Origin: Costus lasius
Lineage: Eukaryota > Streptophyta > Magnoliopsida > Zingiberales > Costaceae
Assembly: GCA_027563935.2 (NCBI GenBank)
Contig: CM050449.1
Span: 71,080,556 to 71,144,555 of the forward strand
Length of the DNA stretch: 64,000 nucleotides
Direction: 5' to 3'
A model generated the notes under the pieces. That model was not told where the DNA came from and ran no database searches. It saw nothing but the letters and a program-made list of their open reading frames with translations. The position numbers and the translations under genes were made by a program. Positions 54,182 through 64,000 of the stretch are shown piece by piece; within the stretch, counting starts at the first letter, position 1, and each line of letters starts with the position of its first letter.

Positions 54182-55869
54182 TGAAAGTCCCCTTCAAGGG
54201 GGAGTGCAAGCAGATGAAACCCTAAATAAGGGGGCGCATGTAATATTTCTAGGGAATTCATCATCAAGATCGCATGTAGTTCATATGATTAACTTGTATA
54301 ACCGAAAAAGATCTCAAAGGGATCATACCAACGCCATTAGGATGGATGTCGGCTTGGAAGCAAAGACCAAAAGAGATCTTCTCCACAAGTGACGCACACA
54401 AAGTGATGTTGCCTACCCCTTGTGATCCTTGTGCTAGCAAGATTCTTCAAGGGTCCTTGCCGTATGGAAGAAAGGGGGGAGAACTTCTTGCTTGGCGAGA
54501 GTTCCTCGTCGTTCACCACTTCTCCACACGAGAATGCAACGTCGAGAGCAAGAGGGGGAAGAGAGACGTTACTCTCATAAACATGTGGAGGCGTTACCAT
54601 CTATTGGAATAATGCACCTTCCAAATATGGCAACCCTTCAATGTGTGATGCGTTCACTCCAAGTGAACCGATCACCATTTCTTCCCCTTTGAACCATGCG
54701 CTCATGTAATGAGCCGGTTCAATTTGATTTGGTCCAAAGACCAAATAACCCAAGCCATTGGTCTAGATCACAATAAACCCTAAAGGTTCAAGATCTAACC
54801 GTTCATCTCCTGATGCTCTTGATCTCACCGATCTAGCATCCAATCTCTCGATCGAAGCTTACCGATCTCAAGCCCTAATCAATCAAACATGATCAGTCCA
54901 GATCTCACTTACAATCAGAGACTAAATCCCTTCAAACTGAACCCAAACAATTCAGTCCACACGATCTGACTTAAGTAAGCCATATCATCAAATTGTGCGA
55001 CCCTGAGGGTTTCCTTTAGATGTCGGTAACGATAACTTTCGTTATCACGATCAGTGAGGGGTATCTAGCAACACATCACTGTCTCCCGATATAAAGGAAA
55101 GAGTCTTCCAAGACTACACCCAAACCACAGCACAAGTGTGAATCCACTTCACAAGGCATACATGTTTCCTTTGCCACTGGATGTTCTTATTGGACAAGCG
55201 TGTCAAGCCTGTAGCTCCAATATGATGAGCATGATTAGACCAGATGAACATAGTCACCTGGGTATGGCCATACACTTTCTCAATCATCTCATTTAGGGGG
55301 GGGGGCCCTTTAGAACATCACACTCCTTAAACAAGGAGACGGCAATCCTATATCTATCACTAGTGTCCTAACCTGACTCATGATCATTATCCAAGATAGT
55401 CTATAACCATTATCTTTCAAATGATATTGAACTACCTCAAAACAATGACAATCATCATTTAGAAACACAAGTGATCTCAAGTCAGAGGACATGTGCCACA
55501 TGATGCATACAAGGATTATTCACATTGTGACAAGCAATTGAATATCCTAGTAGGGTCTGTCCAGTACATCCAATGTACCCATGAGTCTACATCTTATTCC
55601 ATGCTCGAAGCATCCTATAAGATTAGAACACATATTAGTCTCAATCATATCAAGGCTGTCTCATGTTCACCAAGATATCTCGACTAAGGACATTACAGCA
55701 TGTCAGCCTAGCTGAACAGCATTGAGACATTATTCAGAAGCACACTTATTGCAGCAGACAATGTAACATACTGAATAACAACCATTGCCTTTATAAACAT
55801 AAGAGTTTATACATTTTACAGAATGAATCCCAAGGCCTCAAACATTAGCGTTAAGGGCATACCCCAACA
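54182..55869 (-). mobile_element. Solo LTR I (1,688 bp), family 1, minus orientation
   Basis: A single LTR with intact ends TGAAAGTCCCC and ACCCCAACA and a 5-bp target duplication aacct (54177-54181 and 55870-55874) within E's pol. The remaining sequence is the usual product of LTR-LTR recombination. It retains the ATGGCGTTG|GTATGA block (54337 down to 54323), GNRA hairpin with GAAA loop (55031-55046) and a CCCCTTCAAGGGGG inverted repeat at its U5 end. Confidence 0.95.
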
Positions 55870-57554
55870 AACCTGAGGCTCAGACACAGGTCCCGCGTAG
55901 GTCTGGGAGAATTCGTCGTGCACCTGAAAGGTACGGGTCGCTGCCGACCCAACACGATGGGATCTTCATCATTGAGGATGAACCCAGAACCTATGATGAG
56001 GCAGTCAGTGGACCAGACTCTGAGAGATGGCTTGACGCCATGCGATCCGAGATGGATTCCATGTCGGCTAACCAAGTCTGGGATTTGGTTGAGCTGCCTG
56101 ATGGGGTAAAACCCATAGGGTGTAAATGGGTCTTCAAGAGGAAGACAGACATGGATGGCAATATAGTTACCTATAAGGGTAGACTAGTGGCTAAAGGATT
56201 TAAACAAGTCCACGGGGTGTACTATGATGAAACCTTCTCGCTAGTTGCCATGATCAAATCCATTCGGATTCTGCTTGCTATAGCTGCATATCATGACTAT
56301 GAGATATGGCAGATGGATGTGAAGACAGCGTTCCTTAACGGGAAGCTGACTGAGGATGTGTATATGTCACAACCTGATGGCTTCATCCATCCAGCAGAGG
56401 CTAATAAGGTCTGCAGGCTAAAGAGATCCATTTATGGATTAAAGCAAGCATCTCGAAGTTGGAATCTTCGATTTGATGAAGCCGTGAGAGATTGTGGCTT
56501 TATCAAAAGCGAAGATGATGCCTGTGTATACAGAAAATTCAGTGGGAGCTTGGTGATTTTTCTGGTCTTGTATGTCGATGACATACTACTCATCGGAAAT
56601 GACATCCCTAGTCTTCAAGCTGTGAAGACATGGTTGGGGAGGTGTTTCGAGATGAAAGACTTAGGGGAGGCCGCCTATATTCTAGGCCTAAGGATCTACC
56701 GGGATAGATCCAAGAGGTTCCTGGCCCTTAGTCAGAGTACCTACATTGATAAGGTCCTAGAGAGGTTCAACTTGGAGCAATCCAAGAAAGGATACCTTCC
56801 AGTAAGACATGACCTTACTCTCTCAAAAAGCTAGTGTCCTACAACACAGGCTGAGAGGGATGACATGAGTCGAATTCCTTATGCTTCGGCAGTAGGATCG
56901 ATCATGTATGCAATGTTGTGTACTAGACCAGATGTGGCATATGCTTTTAGCATAACCAGCCGATACCAATCCAATCTAGGTGTGTAGGACTGGGTGGCTG
57001 TAATGAACATCCTAAAGTATCTGAGAAGAACTAAGGATTTGTTCTTGGTCTATGGAGGACAGGAAGAGCTCAGTATGCAGGGCTATACTGATGCATCGTT
57101 CCATTCTGACCCTGACGACTTTAGATCGCAGGCCGGCTATGTGTTCAAGGTAAATGGAGGCATTGTATGCTGGAAGAGCTTCAAGCAATCCACCATAGCA
57201 GATTCTACAACCGAGGCTGAGTATGTGGCCGCTTCTGAGGCAGCCAAGGAAGCCGTTTGGATAAGGAAGTTCTTATGTGATCTTTAGGTGGTCCCTAGTG
57301 CAATGGATCCCATTGAACTCTACTGTGACAACAATGGAGCAATTGTACAAGCCAAGGAACCACGGTCTCATCAAAGATCCAAACACATACTCAGAAGATT
57401 TCACCTGATCAGAGAGATCATTGACAGAGGTGATGTCAAGATTAGCAGAGTTGACACAGAGAACAATCTGGTAGACCCATTGACCAAGGCTTTGGCGCAG
57501 CAGAAGCATGATGGTCACGCTAGAGATATGGGGTTAAGATTCCTCAACTTCTAG
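55870..57554 (+). pseudogene. Element E RT and RNase H, after I
   Basis: Starts PEAQTQ.., RRSGRIRR, then RT (56040-56834) with YVDDILLIGND. A TAG at 56832-56834 follows LTLSKS, a second TAG is near 56985 (V*DW), and a third at 57285-57287 within RNase H. The RNase H motifs YTDASF, TTEAEY and CDNNGAI are still readable up to the natural stop at 57552-57554. The codons are clearly diverged from A-D, supporting a separate family. Confidence 0.92.
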
Positions 57555-57575
57555 GTCTTTGTGCAAGTGGGAGAT

Positions 57576-59523
57576 TGTTGGTGTATATGCCGTAGGACCT
57601 AGTTTTGGTCCACTTACGTACTACTTGACTTCGATATTTATATCATTCTGGCATTGTCGTTATCTATGTTTGTTTACATCTGCGCATATGTACTAACATG
57701 ATAATGTCCCTGGAGACAGATTGGATCTGTGCTCGAACTATAGTCCCCAGTCGATGTACCTTAGTGGATATGGGACAGCTATGGTACTTGTGAGACTGGT
57801 ATGTGGGCTGGTTAGGCACGTGGTGCTAACGCAGACACATGGGTATATCATTGGAGGATATACTGGATAGACCTACTGTGAGGCTATGACTTGGTGTCAT
57901 GAGTTATCCTCGCAAGTGATAGGAGATGCATTGATCCGTTGACTTGAGGTCATTAATCATTCTGTATGGTTAGGGATTTGCTTTGATACAACCTAACACC
58001 TCGCCGTAGTTGGGAGGTCATAACGGTTGTCATTGAGCATGTCACGACCCATATGAGAAGGTCAATGGACAGACATAGGATTTGCCCCTTCCTTAGGGAA
58101 GCATGATATCCATGGAGCTCCTCTATGGTTCTATGACTGAGAGTGTATGGCCATACCCAGGTGAGAACCTGTTTTAGTCATAGCCATGTGATTGGGTGAA
58201 AACAAGTGGTGACACACTTGTCCAATTGGATATCAGTTCGGCAAAGAGACTGTAATGCATCTGTACCTAGTTGCGATGATGGGGATGTCGATGTCGATAT
58301 CCATTCCAATGACTTGGGTAGCAGCGATGCACTGCTAGGTGCCACTCACTACTTGTGGTGATCTTTGGTCAGCATTGCCAGCGTTAGAGGAACCTACAGG
58401 GTCGCACACCTTGATACTTGAGTTCTCGTATTGATCGGGAAGCCTTATGATCGAGTTATTGGATAACTCGGATCTAATTGGGAGATTTCATCAGCGCCAA
58501 TGGGCCTGATGAGATGGAAGAATGTTATTGGAGCCAAACTTCATTTTTGGCAGGTTGACCCGTATTTGACCGTGGTTGGTCACATTTGGATTAGGGTTGC
58601 ATTGGATTGGATCCAAATGCTTAATCAATCCATGTGATGAAGTTTGGGCTAGCTCATTATCCAATGAGGCCCAATAACAAGTTCTCATGAAGAGATGAGA
58701 GGCTAAAAGGGTATAATGGGGAGAAACATGAACCATTAAGCGCCTAGGGGCATAATGGGGTCATGTTGGCCCCTTTGCTTCATTATGGAAGTAAAGGGCG
58801 CCTCCCCTCTCTTCCTTGGATGGAATGCATGCCTCTATGGCATGTCTTGGGCTGATATGGTGCTTGGGCAATTATGGATAGGTTGAATGAAGTTTATGGT
58901 AAAGTCTTGGAGACTTTCCTTGCATCAAACCTCCTCATCCTTGCCCTACACTTGTCATGATCCTAGCCCTTGCCCTAACCGCCTCTTGCCCTATATATGT
59001 GACCCTAGCCGCCCCCTCTTACAAGTATTCATCCTTGGAGGCGTGAACACATCAAGAGGGGCGAGAGCAAGGAACATAGGTGGCGCAACCTCTTCCTCTT
59101 CCATCAAGTGGCCGGAAGTCTTCTTCCTTTCTTTTTCTCGGTGCAAGTGAAGAAAACTCTTGACGGTTTCCTCCCCTCTTCATCTTCTTTGGCGCATCCC
59201 TCCTTGGTGGTGGCGCAAGGTGATTGGAGAATCTCCCTAAGGCTTGGATCTTCTTCCCGAGGCTAGCACCGGGTGTGGAAGAAGAGGACTCAAGAGATCC
59301 GTGTGTGTGAGACTGCAGAGGGCGCACACTTTGGCGCCTGCATCGGCATCACTCCAAACCGCTCTTAAGATATTTCCTAACTCATCGTGTCGACTCTCTT
59401 GCTTGCGATCTTCACTGGGTTTTTGGGACCGGCCTGTTTCGGGGACATTCTTCCGCTGTGCAATGTATGTATGTATGTCTATAACTCTGAAAAATTGTAA
59501 AATGTCCCCGGGGTTTCCCAACA
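57576..59523 (+). repeat. Element E 3' LTR (1,948 bp)
   Basis: Follows the polypurine tract CAAGTGGGAGAT, from TGTTGGTGTATATG to TTTCCCAACA. Right target copy ccagt at 59524-59528. In this copy the donor-like GTATTT of the 5' LTR reads ATATTT. Confidence 0.94.
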
Positions 59524-59755
59524 CCAGTCCCACAAGTACTAGAGCTGTCCCATATCCACTCAGGTACGTCTACTGGGGACAATCATTTGAGCACAGATCC
59601 AATCTGTCTCCATGGACATTATCATGTAAGTACATAATCGCAGATGTAGACAAACATTGATAATGGCAATGCCAGAATGATATATATCTATAAATATCAA
59701 AGTCAAGTAGTACAATAATGGACCAAAACTAGGTCCGAGGGCATATACACAAACA
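59524..59755 (-). repeat. Element F 5' LTR, part 2
   Basis: Completes the F LTR after E and ends ATACACAAACA, the family-2 terminus with one change (CCAACA to AAACA). F's outer flank begins at 59756. Its target duplication cannot be checked because F's other end is missing. Confidence 0.85.
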
Positions 59756-61863
59756 ATTTCATCTCAAAATTAGGCCTATTTTAGTGCTTTATACTATGTT
59801 TAGACTTTTTAGCTTGATTACTTTAGAATCTTCACTTTTTCTTGTGTTTGTGGAATTTCATGTAGAATCACCCAATTTGGAAGTCCTTTGAAGATTCTAA
59901 AGTCATGGCGTGATTCCCTATGTGAAGATGAAGCTGCACATCAAATTTGGGACCAATCATAGCTACTTTGAAAAATACGGCCAGGTGAACCTAGCGGGGT
60001 TCACCGGTGCTTTCGCCAGACGACTGAAAGTCCACAGAACACTTCACTAGTAGGTGAACCCAATGGGGTTCACCTGTGATTCTCTATGAGGATATTTGCG
60101 CAGAAATCTACAGTACACTTCACTGGCTGGTGAACCCGATGGGGTTTATCGGTGATTCTTAATCGACAGAAACTGCACAATAGACTTGAAGAAGCGCGGA
60201 ACCCCAATGATCGGATCTAAGGTATGTAGCTCTAAGGATTGGAGTTAAGCGCGTGCAGATGGTTTTAACGATGGTAAGTAACAGTAACCAATGCAATAGT
60301 GACCAGCAAACTAGTAGAAAATCTAGCATGCAACCTAAGGAGGTATTTATCCTACTCGGTTAAGAATTACCTGCGGCCCCCATTAGGGAAGGGGGCCAAG
60401 ACCCCTTTGTCTAAATCCCCCTGCTCCCACTGCTTCTGACTTTGGGCGAAGAGGCTATGAAATGGGTGATAAAATGACTTTACAAATTTAAGGTGCAAGG
60501 GGAGGGAGTATACAATCCCACACAAGTCCCCTTTAAACTAGAAACAAGAGTGTCCTTAGAATGGGTCTTGATCAGGACTTGGATTCCAAAGCCGAGTGTT
60601 TCAAGAGGATGGAGATGCTTTCAAGCCTTCAAGCTGCTCCTTCCAATGCCACACAAACAAGCACTCTTACGTGAGGAGGAAGAGGAAGCTCTCGGCTGGA
60701 AGTGAGAAGATGAAGTCTTGACACTAAACTAAACTAAGCAAGGAACACGCTAACACAAGCTGGATTGTTTTTTCATCAAAAGACAAGACTTAGTGCAAGG
60801 TGTTCAATACAATGCCTTAAAACCCTATTCCCTCAACGTTCTAAATGTCTTCAAGTCATCTAACGGTTCTTCCTCCTTGATTTGAATCTGGATGGCTTGG
60901 ATGAGTTGTTGCGCTCCAGTTTCTTCATTGGTTAGGATGGACGGTGATAGGCTAGAATTTGGAGCCGAATGTATTGAGAAGATAACTCATTGAATTGGCG
61001 TGCTGTTTTGTGGGTTGTTGATTGGGTGGATGGAGCAGTGTCTTGGAACTTCAGCTGAAAGGATGCGTGCACTTGTTGATTGGCTGGAAGCTTGCACACG
61101 CATGTTGGAATGTTATGAAGAGGTGCCTCGGTTGAAGCTTTCAGCTGGGTATGGAGGGAGCTTGTGCATGTTGTCCTTGATGAGGTGGAGGCTTCCTTGA
61201 CCATTTGGATATTGTCATTGCTTTTGGAGATTTGTGGCTGAATGTTGACTAAGGTTGGACTTTGACTTTGAATTACTTTAGGATGCTGGCTGGTGACTTG
61301 TGCTGGCTGGGGATTTATCTTGAGATTGGCTTTGACTTGAGTTGCTCTAGGATGCTAATTGTTGATTTGACTTGGCTGGAGATTTGTCTTGACGTTGACT
61401 TTGCCTTGAGGGAGGATTGTTGAGGAGCTAGGGTGCCTTGTAGTGCAAGTACAGGTGCAAACATAACCCTAGGCTAGAAACAACCTACTACATAATCTAG
61501 GAAAGTAAAATTACTTAAAAGAAAAATAAAACCCTAGGCTAATCCTAGTCTATAACTTGAAAGCAAACAACAAGAGTTCAAACAAAGTAAAGTACAAGTA
61601 CAAGTGTTTAGCAAAGAAATTAAACTTGATGTCCATATCTGATCGGCGGCTTCTTGATGCGCTTGGACCGGCGTAGTACCTTGGATGCCCCTGCATCAAG
61701 ACTTCACCACCTAGTGAACCCGGCGGGGTTTACCCGTGATTGTAACTGGGCAGTCCAATCTTCAGTTGGTTTTCTTTTGATTTCGGGCCCTAGAAAAATA
61801 TAAAAAAGGCAAGAAAATATGTTTTGGAAAGCTAATAGAGAGGCGAATCCAAAGAATACAAAA
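59756..61863. other. Unassigned DNA, no gene seen
   Basis: No gene or element terminus recognised. Features seen are the palindromic repeats at 59984-60150 and 61713-61734 and a GGCCCCC..GGGGGCC inverted repeat at about 60375-60398. The frames around 60493-61204 occur on both strands, are short and have no recognisable domain. It is the oldest visible target, into which F inserted, and may be the UTR or LTR of another retrotransposon. Confidence 0.4.
59984..60150. repeat. Three palindromic repeats, 69-76 bp apart
   Basis: GGTGAACC..GGTTCACC inverted repeats at 59984-60005 and 60053-60074, with a decayed third at 60129-60150 (GGTTTATC arm). Between them runs a repeated CACTTCACT word. A fourth, AGTGAACC..GGTTTACC, is at 61713-61734, also preceded by CTTCAC. 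Confidence 0.75.
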
Positions 61864-62019
61864 TGTTGGGAAAGCCCTGGGATATTTTACAAATTTTTTT
61901 ATTAGACATTACAATTGCATAGCGGAATAATATCCCCGAAATAGGCTGGTCCCAAAAACCCAGTGAAGATCGTCTTGCGAGGGGGTCGACACGATGAGAT
62001 AGTATATACCTAGAGCAAG
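61864..62019 (-). repeat. LTR J: 156-bp fragment of a family-2 LTR
   Basis: Matches the U5 end of F's LTR (41155-41305) from TGTTGGGAAAGCC, in minus orientation, then is cut by the next LTR start at 62020. No primer site lies to its left, so it is from a 3' or solo LTR. It includes the donor-like AG|GTATATAC. Confidence 0.85.
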
Positions 62020-64000
62020 TGTAACATCCCACATTCTTAACCCCAAACAAATGGCACAATTCACAAATGATACAGGATGTTTCATATAAGATCGATCATA
62101 TGCTAGGTAAAACCGAGTTCAAGAAAACACGATCTGAAAAATTTCCATAAATCCATACACATAAACTCACAAAACTCAAATCTCATAGATCTCGTAAGGG
62201 TACCTGCCACCACGCAATCCTTGCACTAGACATATGCAAGGCAACAGTTATATCAAAACCGATTAAAAATTCATAAAATCCATAAAGGTACCTGCCACCA
62301 GGCAATACTTGCACTAGACATATGCAAGTTACAGGGTATATCAAAACCGATTTCACAGAATATACAACAAGCCGAAATTCAAAACAAAATCACAAAATCG
62401 ATTTTATAAACTCATACCAAACACCGAAACCAGGCTGAAGCCCGCGGTGACACAAAAATCCAACTCAGTTAACTGCCACAATCTGGCAACACAAATTCAC
62501 ATAGTTCACATGGTTCACATCACATGGTTCACATAGTTCATATAAATCATATGGTTTAGCCACAACCGGCTCCAGAAAATTTTAGCATAAAAGTTCTTAA
62601 GCAGCAAACATAATATCCACGCCAATGTTACTCATGAAATGCGCCCCTGCTCTATGCCTGAAAATAATGAGGGGTGAGCTACACAGCCCAGTGAGTGGAT
62701 AGTCTAAATCGACCATCCATAACATACACTCAAAAATATAGGCAGATTATTTTAAAAATCTTTAACAAGAACATTATGTCAACATATAACAAAATAAAGA
62801 AACAGAAATCATATAGACAATCAGATGTACACACTAGCATATAACAAACTCATGTTCACAAACTCAGGTTCTAGAGTTTTACTCTAACCCAATTAAACAC
62901 ATATATTTTAAACCAACTAAACACATAACAACTTAGGTTCACAAACTCAGGTTCTAGAGTTATACTCTAAACCACTAAACACACCAACACATAAGCAACC
63001 TAGTTGTCCAGCATATTCAGTAGTGACCAATATGGTCTAACCCGGCTTGGCCAAAGCACTGGGAGCCGCATGCAACACATAAACATGGATAGTGAGTAGA
63101 ATCAAGAGGTGGCCCCCGCCAGGTCACGACGTGGCACTTTGCTCTATCACTCCATAACACATCAGAGTGATGACATCAAGAGGTGGCCCCTGTCTGATCA
63201 AGACATGGCACTTTGCGTCTTATATCACCCCATCACATAAAGAGTAATGACATCAAGAGGTGGCCCCTGTCTGATCAAGACATGGCACTTTGCGTCTTAT
63301 ATTACCCCATCACATAAAAGAGTTATGACATCAAGAGGTGGCCCCTGTCCGACCAAGACATGGCACTTTGCGTCAAAAACCCGTTCTCCCAAAAGGTTCC
63401 TACTGGACAACAGACACATCTTATTTCATATTTCACATAGATGAACATATTTCACAAAGGTGGACTCCTAAGTGTCAACTAGACTCTAGGATAGTCATCA
63501 CAAAAATCATATCGGGCAGGCTGAACATCAACCCCCATCACAATAATCATAATAGGCAGGCTGAACATCAACCTCCTCACATATCACAATACAGGGCTGA
63601 AATTCAAACCCTTAACATAACACATAAGGACTATCCCCTTGAGTTCATAGTTACACCTAGCCTTAGTCCTAACCATCACATAACACCTAATATTCAAAAT
63701 TCTCATAATCACATAATTTTCAAAAATCTCATAACCACATAATGTTCACAATTTACATAACAACATAATATTCCAAAAAAATCACATAAACACCTAATAT
63801 TTAAAAATCACATAATTACATAATATTAACAATCATATAATGTAGTGTGGTCCTTAGGTTTCATGCTGATTAGTTCAGTCAAACCTTACTAGGTTATCAT
63901 CCAAATTTCTCAAACAATTTCTCAATAATGCAGTTAACAAGCATCCATAAAAATTAACATAAAACTAAAACATGTAGTCATACAAACTATCCATAAAATT
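62020..64000 (+). mobile_element. LTR K: probable Ty3/gypsy LTR, runs off the window
   Basis: Begins TGTAACATCCC, a typical start of plant chromovirus (Tekay/Reina-like) LTRs, exactly where J is cut. No coding sequence within 2 kb, so at least most of it would be LTR. It is A/C-rich on this strand and full of internal repeats: 62199-62264 with 62287-62352, 62854-62892 with 62937-62975, a tandem block 63101-63378 and CATAAT-rich words 63676-63840. The superfamily call rests only on the terminus and texture. The open frames at 63247-63742 are by-products of the repeats. Confidence 0.5.
63101..63378. repeat. Tandem repeat, four units of 74-78 bp
   Basis: Units begin ATCAAGAGGTGGCCCC at 63101, 63175, 63252 and 63330. 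The middle two are almost identical, the first is more diverged and the last is partial. Each contains GACATGGCACTTTGCG or a close variant. Confidence 0.9.

Larger units (their letters stand above)
42694..59523 (+). mobile_element. Element E: Ty1/copia, second family, plus strand, defective
   Basis: 5' LTR 42694-44640, primer site 44642-44653, leader, gag-pol in three segments, 3' LTR 57576-59523. Target duplication ccagt (42689-42693 and 59524-59528). The LTRs differ at roughly 50 of 1,947 positions by eye (about 2.6%). Element H is inserted in the integrase region and solo LTR I between integrase and RT. Without them E is about 9.2 kb. Confidence 0.95.

Noticed and set aside
60493..61204. 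Host gene fragments on either strand
   Set aside because: Short competing frames on both strands, no domain, no intron-exon logic.
63247..63742. Coding frames of 65 and 134 codons in LTR K
   Set aside because: They run through the 74-78-bp tandem repeat and A/C-rich repeats; periodicity explains the openness.

Overview
The window is nuclear plant DNA made almost entirely of nested LTR retrotransposons. No host gene, rRNA, tRNA gene, CRISPR array or bacterial-type signal is visible. The protein-coding parts are Ty1/copia gag-pol genes with plant features: a tRNA-iMet primer site TGGTATCAGAGC, an AGTGGGAGAT polypurine tract, 5-bp target duplications and a single Gag-Pol frame. Long LTRs (1.65-2.2 kb) starting TGTTGG..TATGCCCT and the RT/integrase sequence point to the Angela side of the Tork/Angela group (inference from memory of that lineage). 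A large-genome angiosperm is likely; the species cannot be read from the sequence.

Layout (letters are mine). 1-1559: unassigned non-coding DNA. G, 1560-3637: truncated or solo LTR (minus) with an internal tandem duplication. F: an old minus-strand copia element of a second family, surviving as leader (3638-3881 and 40437-41141), primer site and 5' LTR (41155-42693 plus 59524-59755). C, 3882-40431: minus-strand element inserted in F's leader (TSD gaatg). Nested inside C are A (3960-12992, plus, broken ORF), B (14185-23385, minus, intact 1,294-codon ORF, LTRs identical by eye, TSD ccttt) and D (27327-36448, plus, intact 1,294-codon ORF, TSD cgatc). E, 42694-59523: plus-strand second-family element inserted in F's LTR (TSD ccagt). 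E is interrupted by H (47659-53619, minus, decayed, TSD cctga) and by solo LTR I (54182-55869, TSD aacct). 59756-61863: unassigned DNA with palindromic repeats. J, 61864-62019: LTR fragment. K, 62020-64000: start of a probable Ty3/gypsy LTR rich in tandem repeats.

Relative order from nesting and LTR divergence (counted by eye): F is oldest, then E (LTRs differ about 2.6%), then C (about 0.4%), A (about 0.5%), D (about 0.3%) and B (none seen). A-D form one family whose gag-pol is nearly constant while the U5 half of the LTR varies strongly.

The most interesting signals are in the RNA, not the proteins. (1) Five LTR subtypes carry a start codon block ATGGCNNTG directly abutting a GT splice donor, and every leader ends in a strong acceptor (TTGTTGTAG) placed so that splicing would join the LTR start codon in frame to Gag. 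(2) The leader holds three consecutive stem-loops with compensatory changes. (3) A tRNA-like A-box/T-arm module follows them in three of four elements. (4) A pair of related hairpins precedes gag. (5) Each LTR has a short hairpin with a GNRA tetraloop just downstream of the TATA box. Together these suggest separate spliced (translation) and unspliced (replication, packaging) RNA forms. That is inference.
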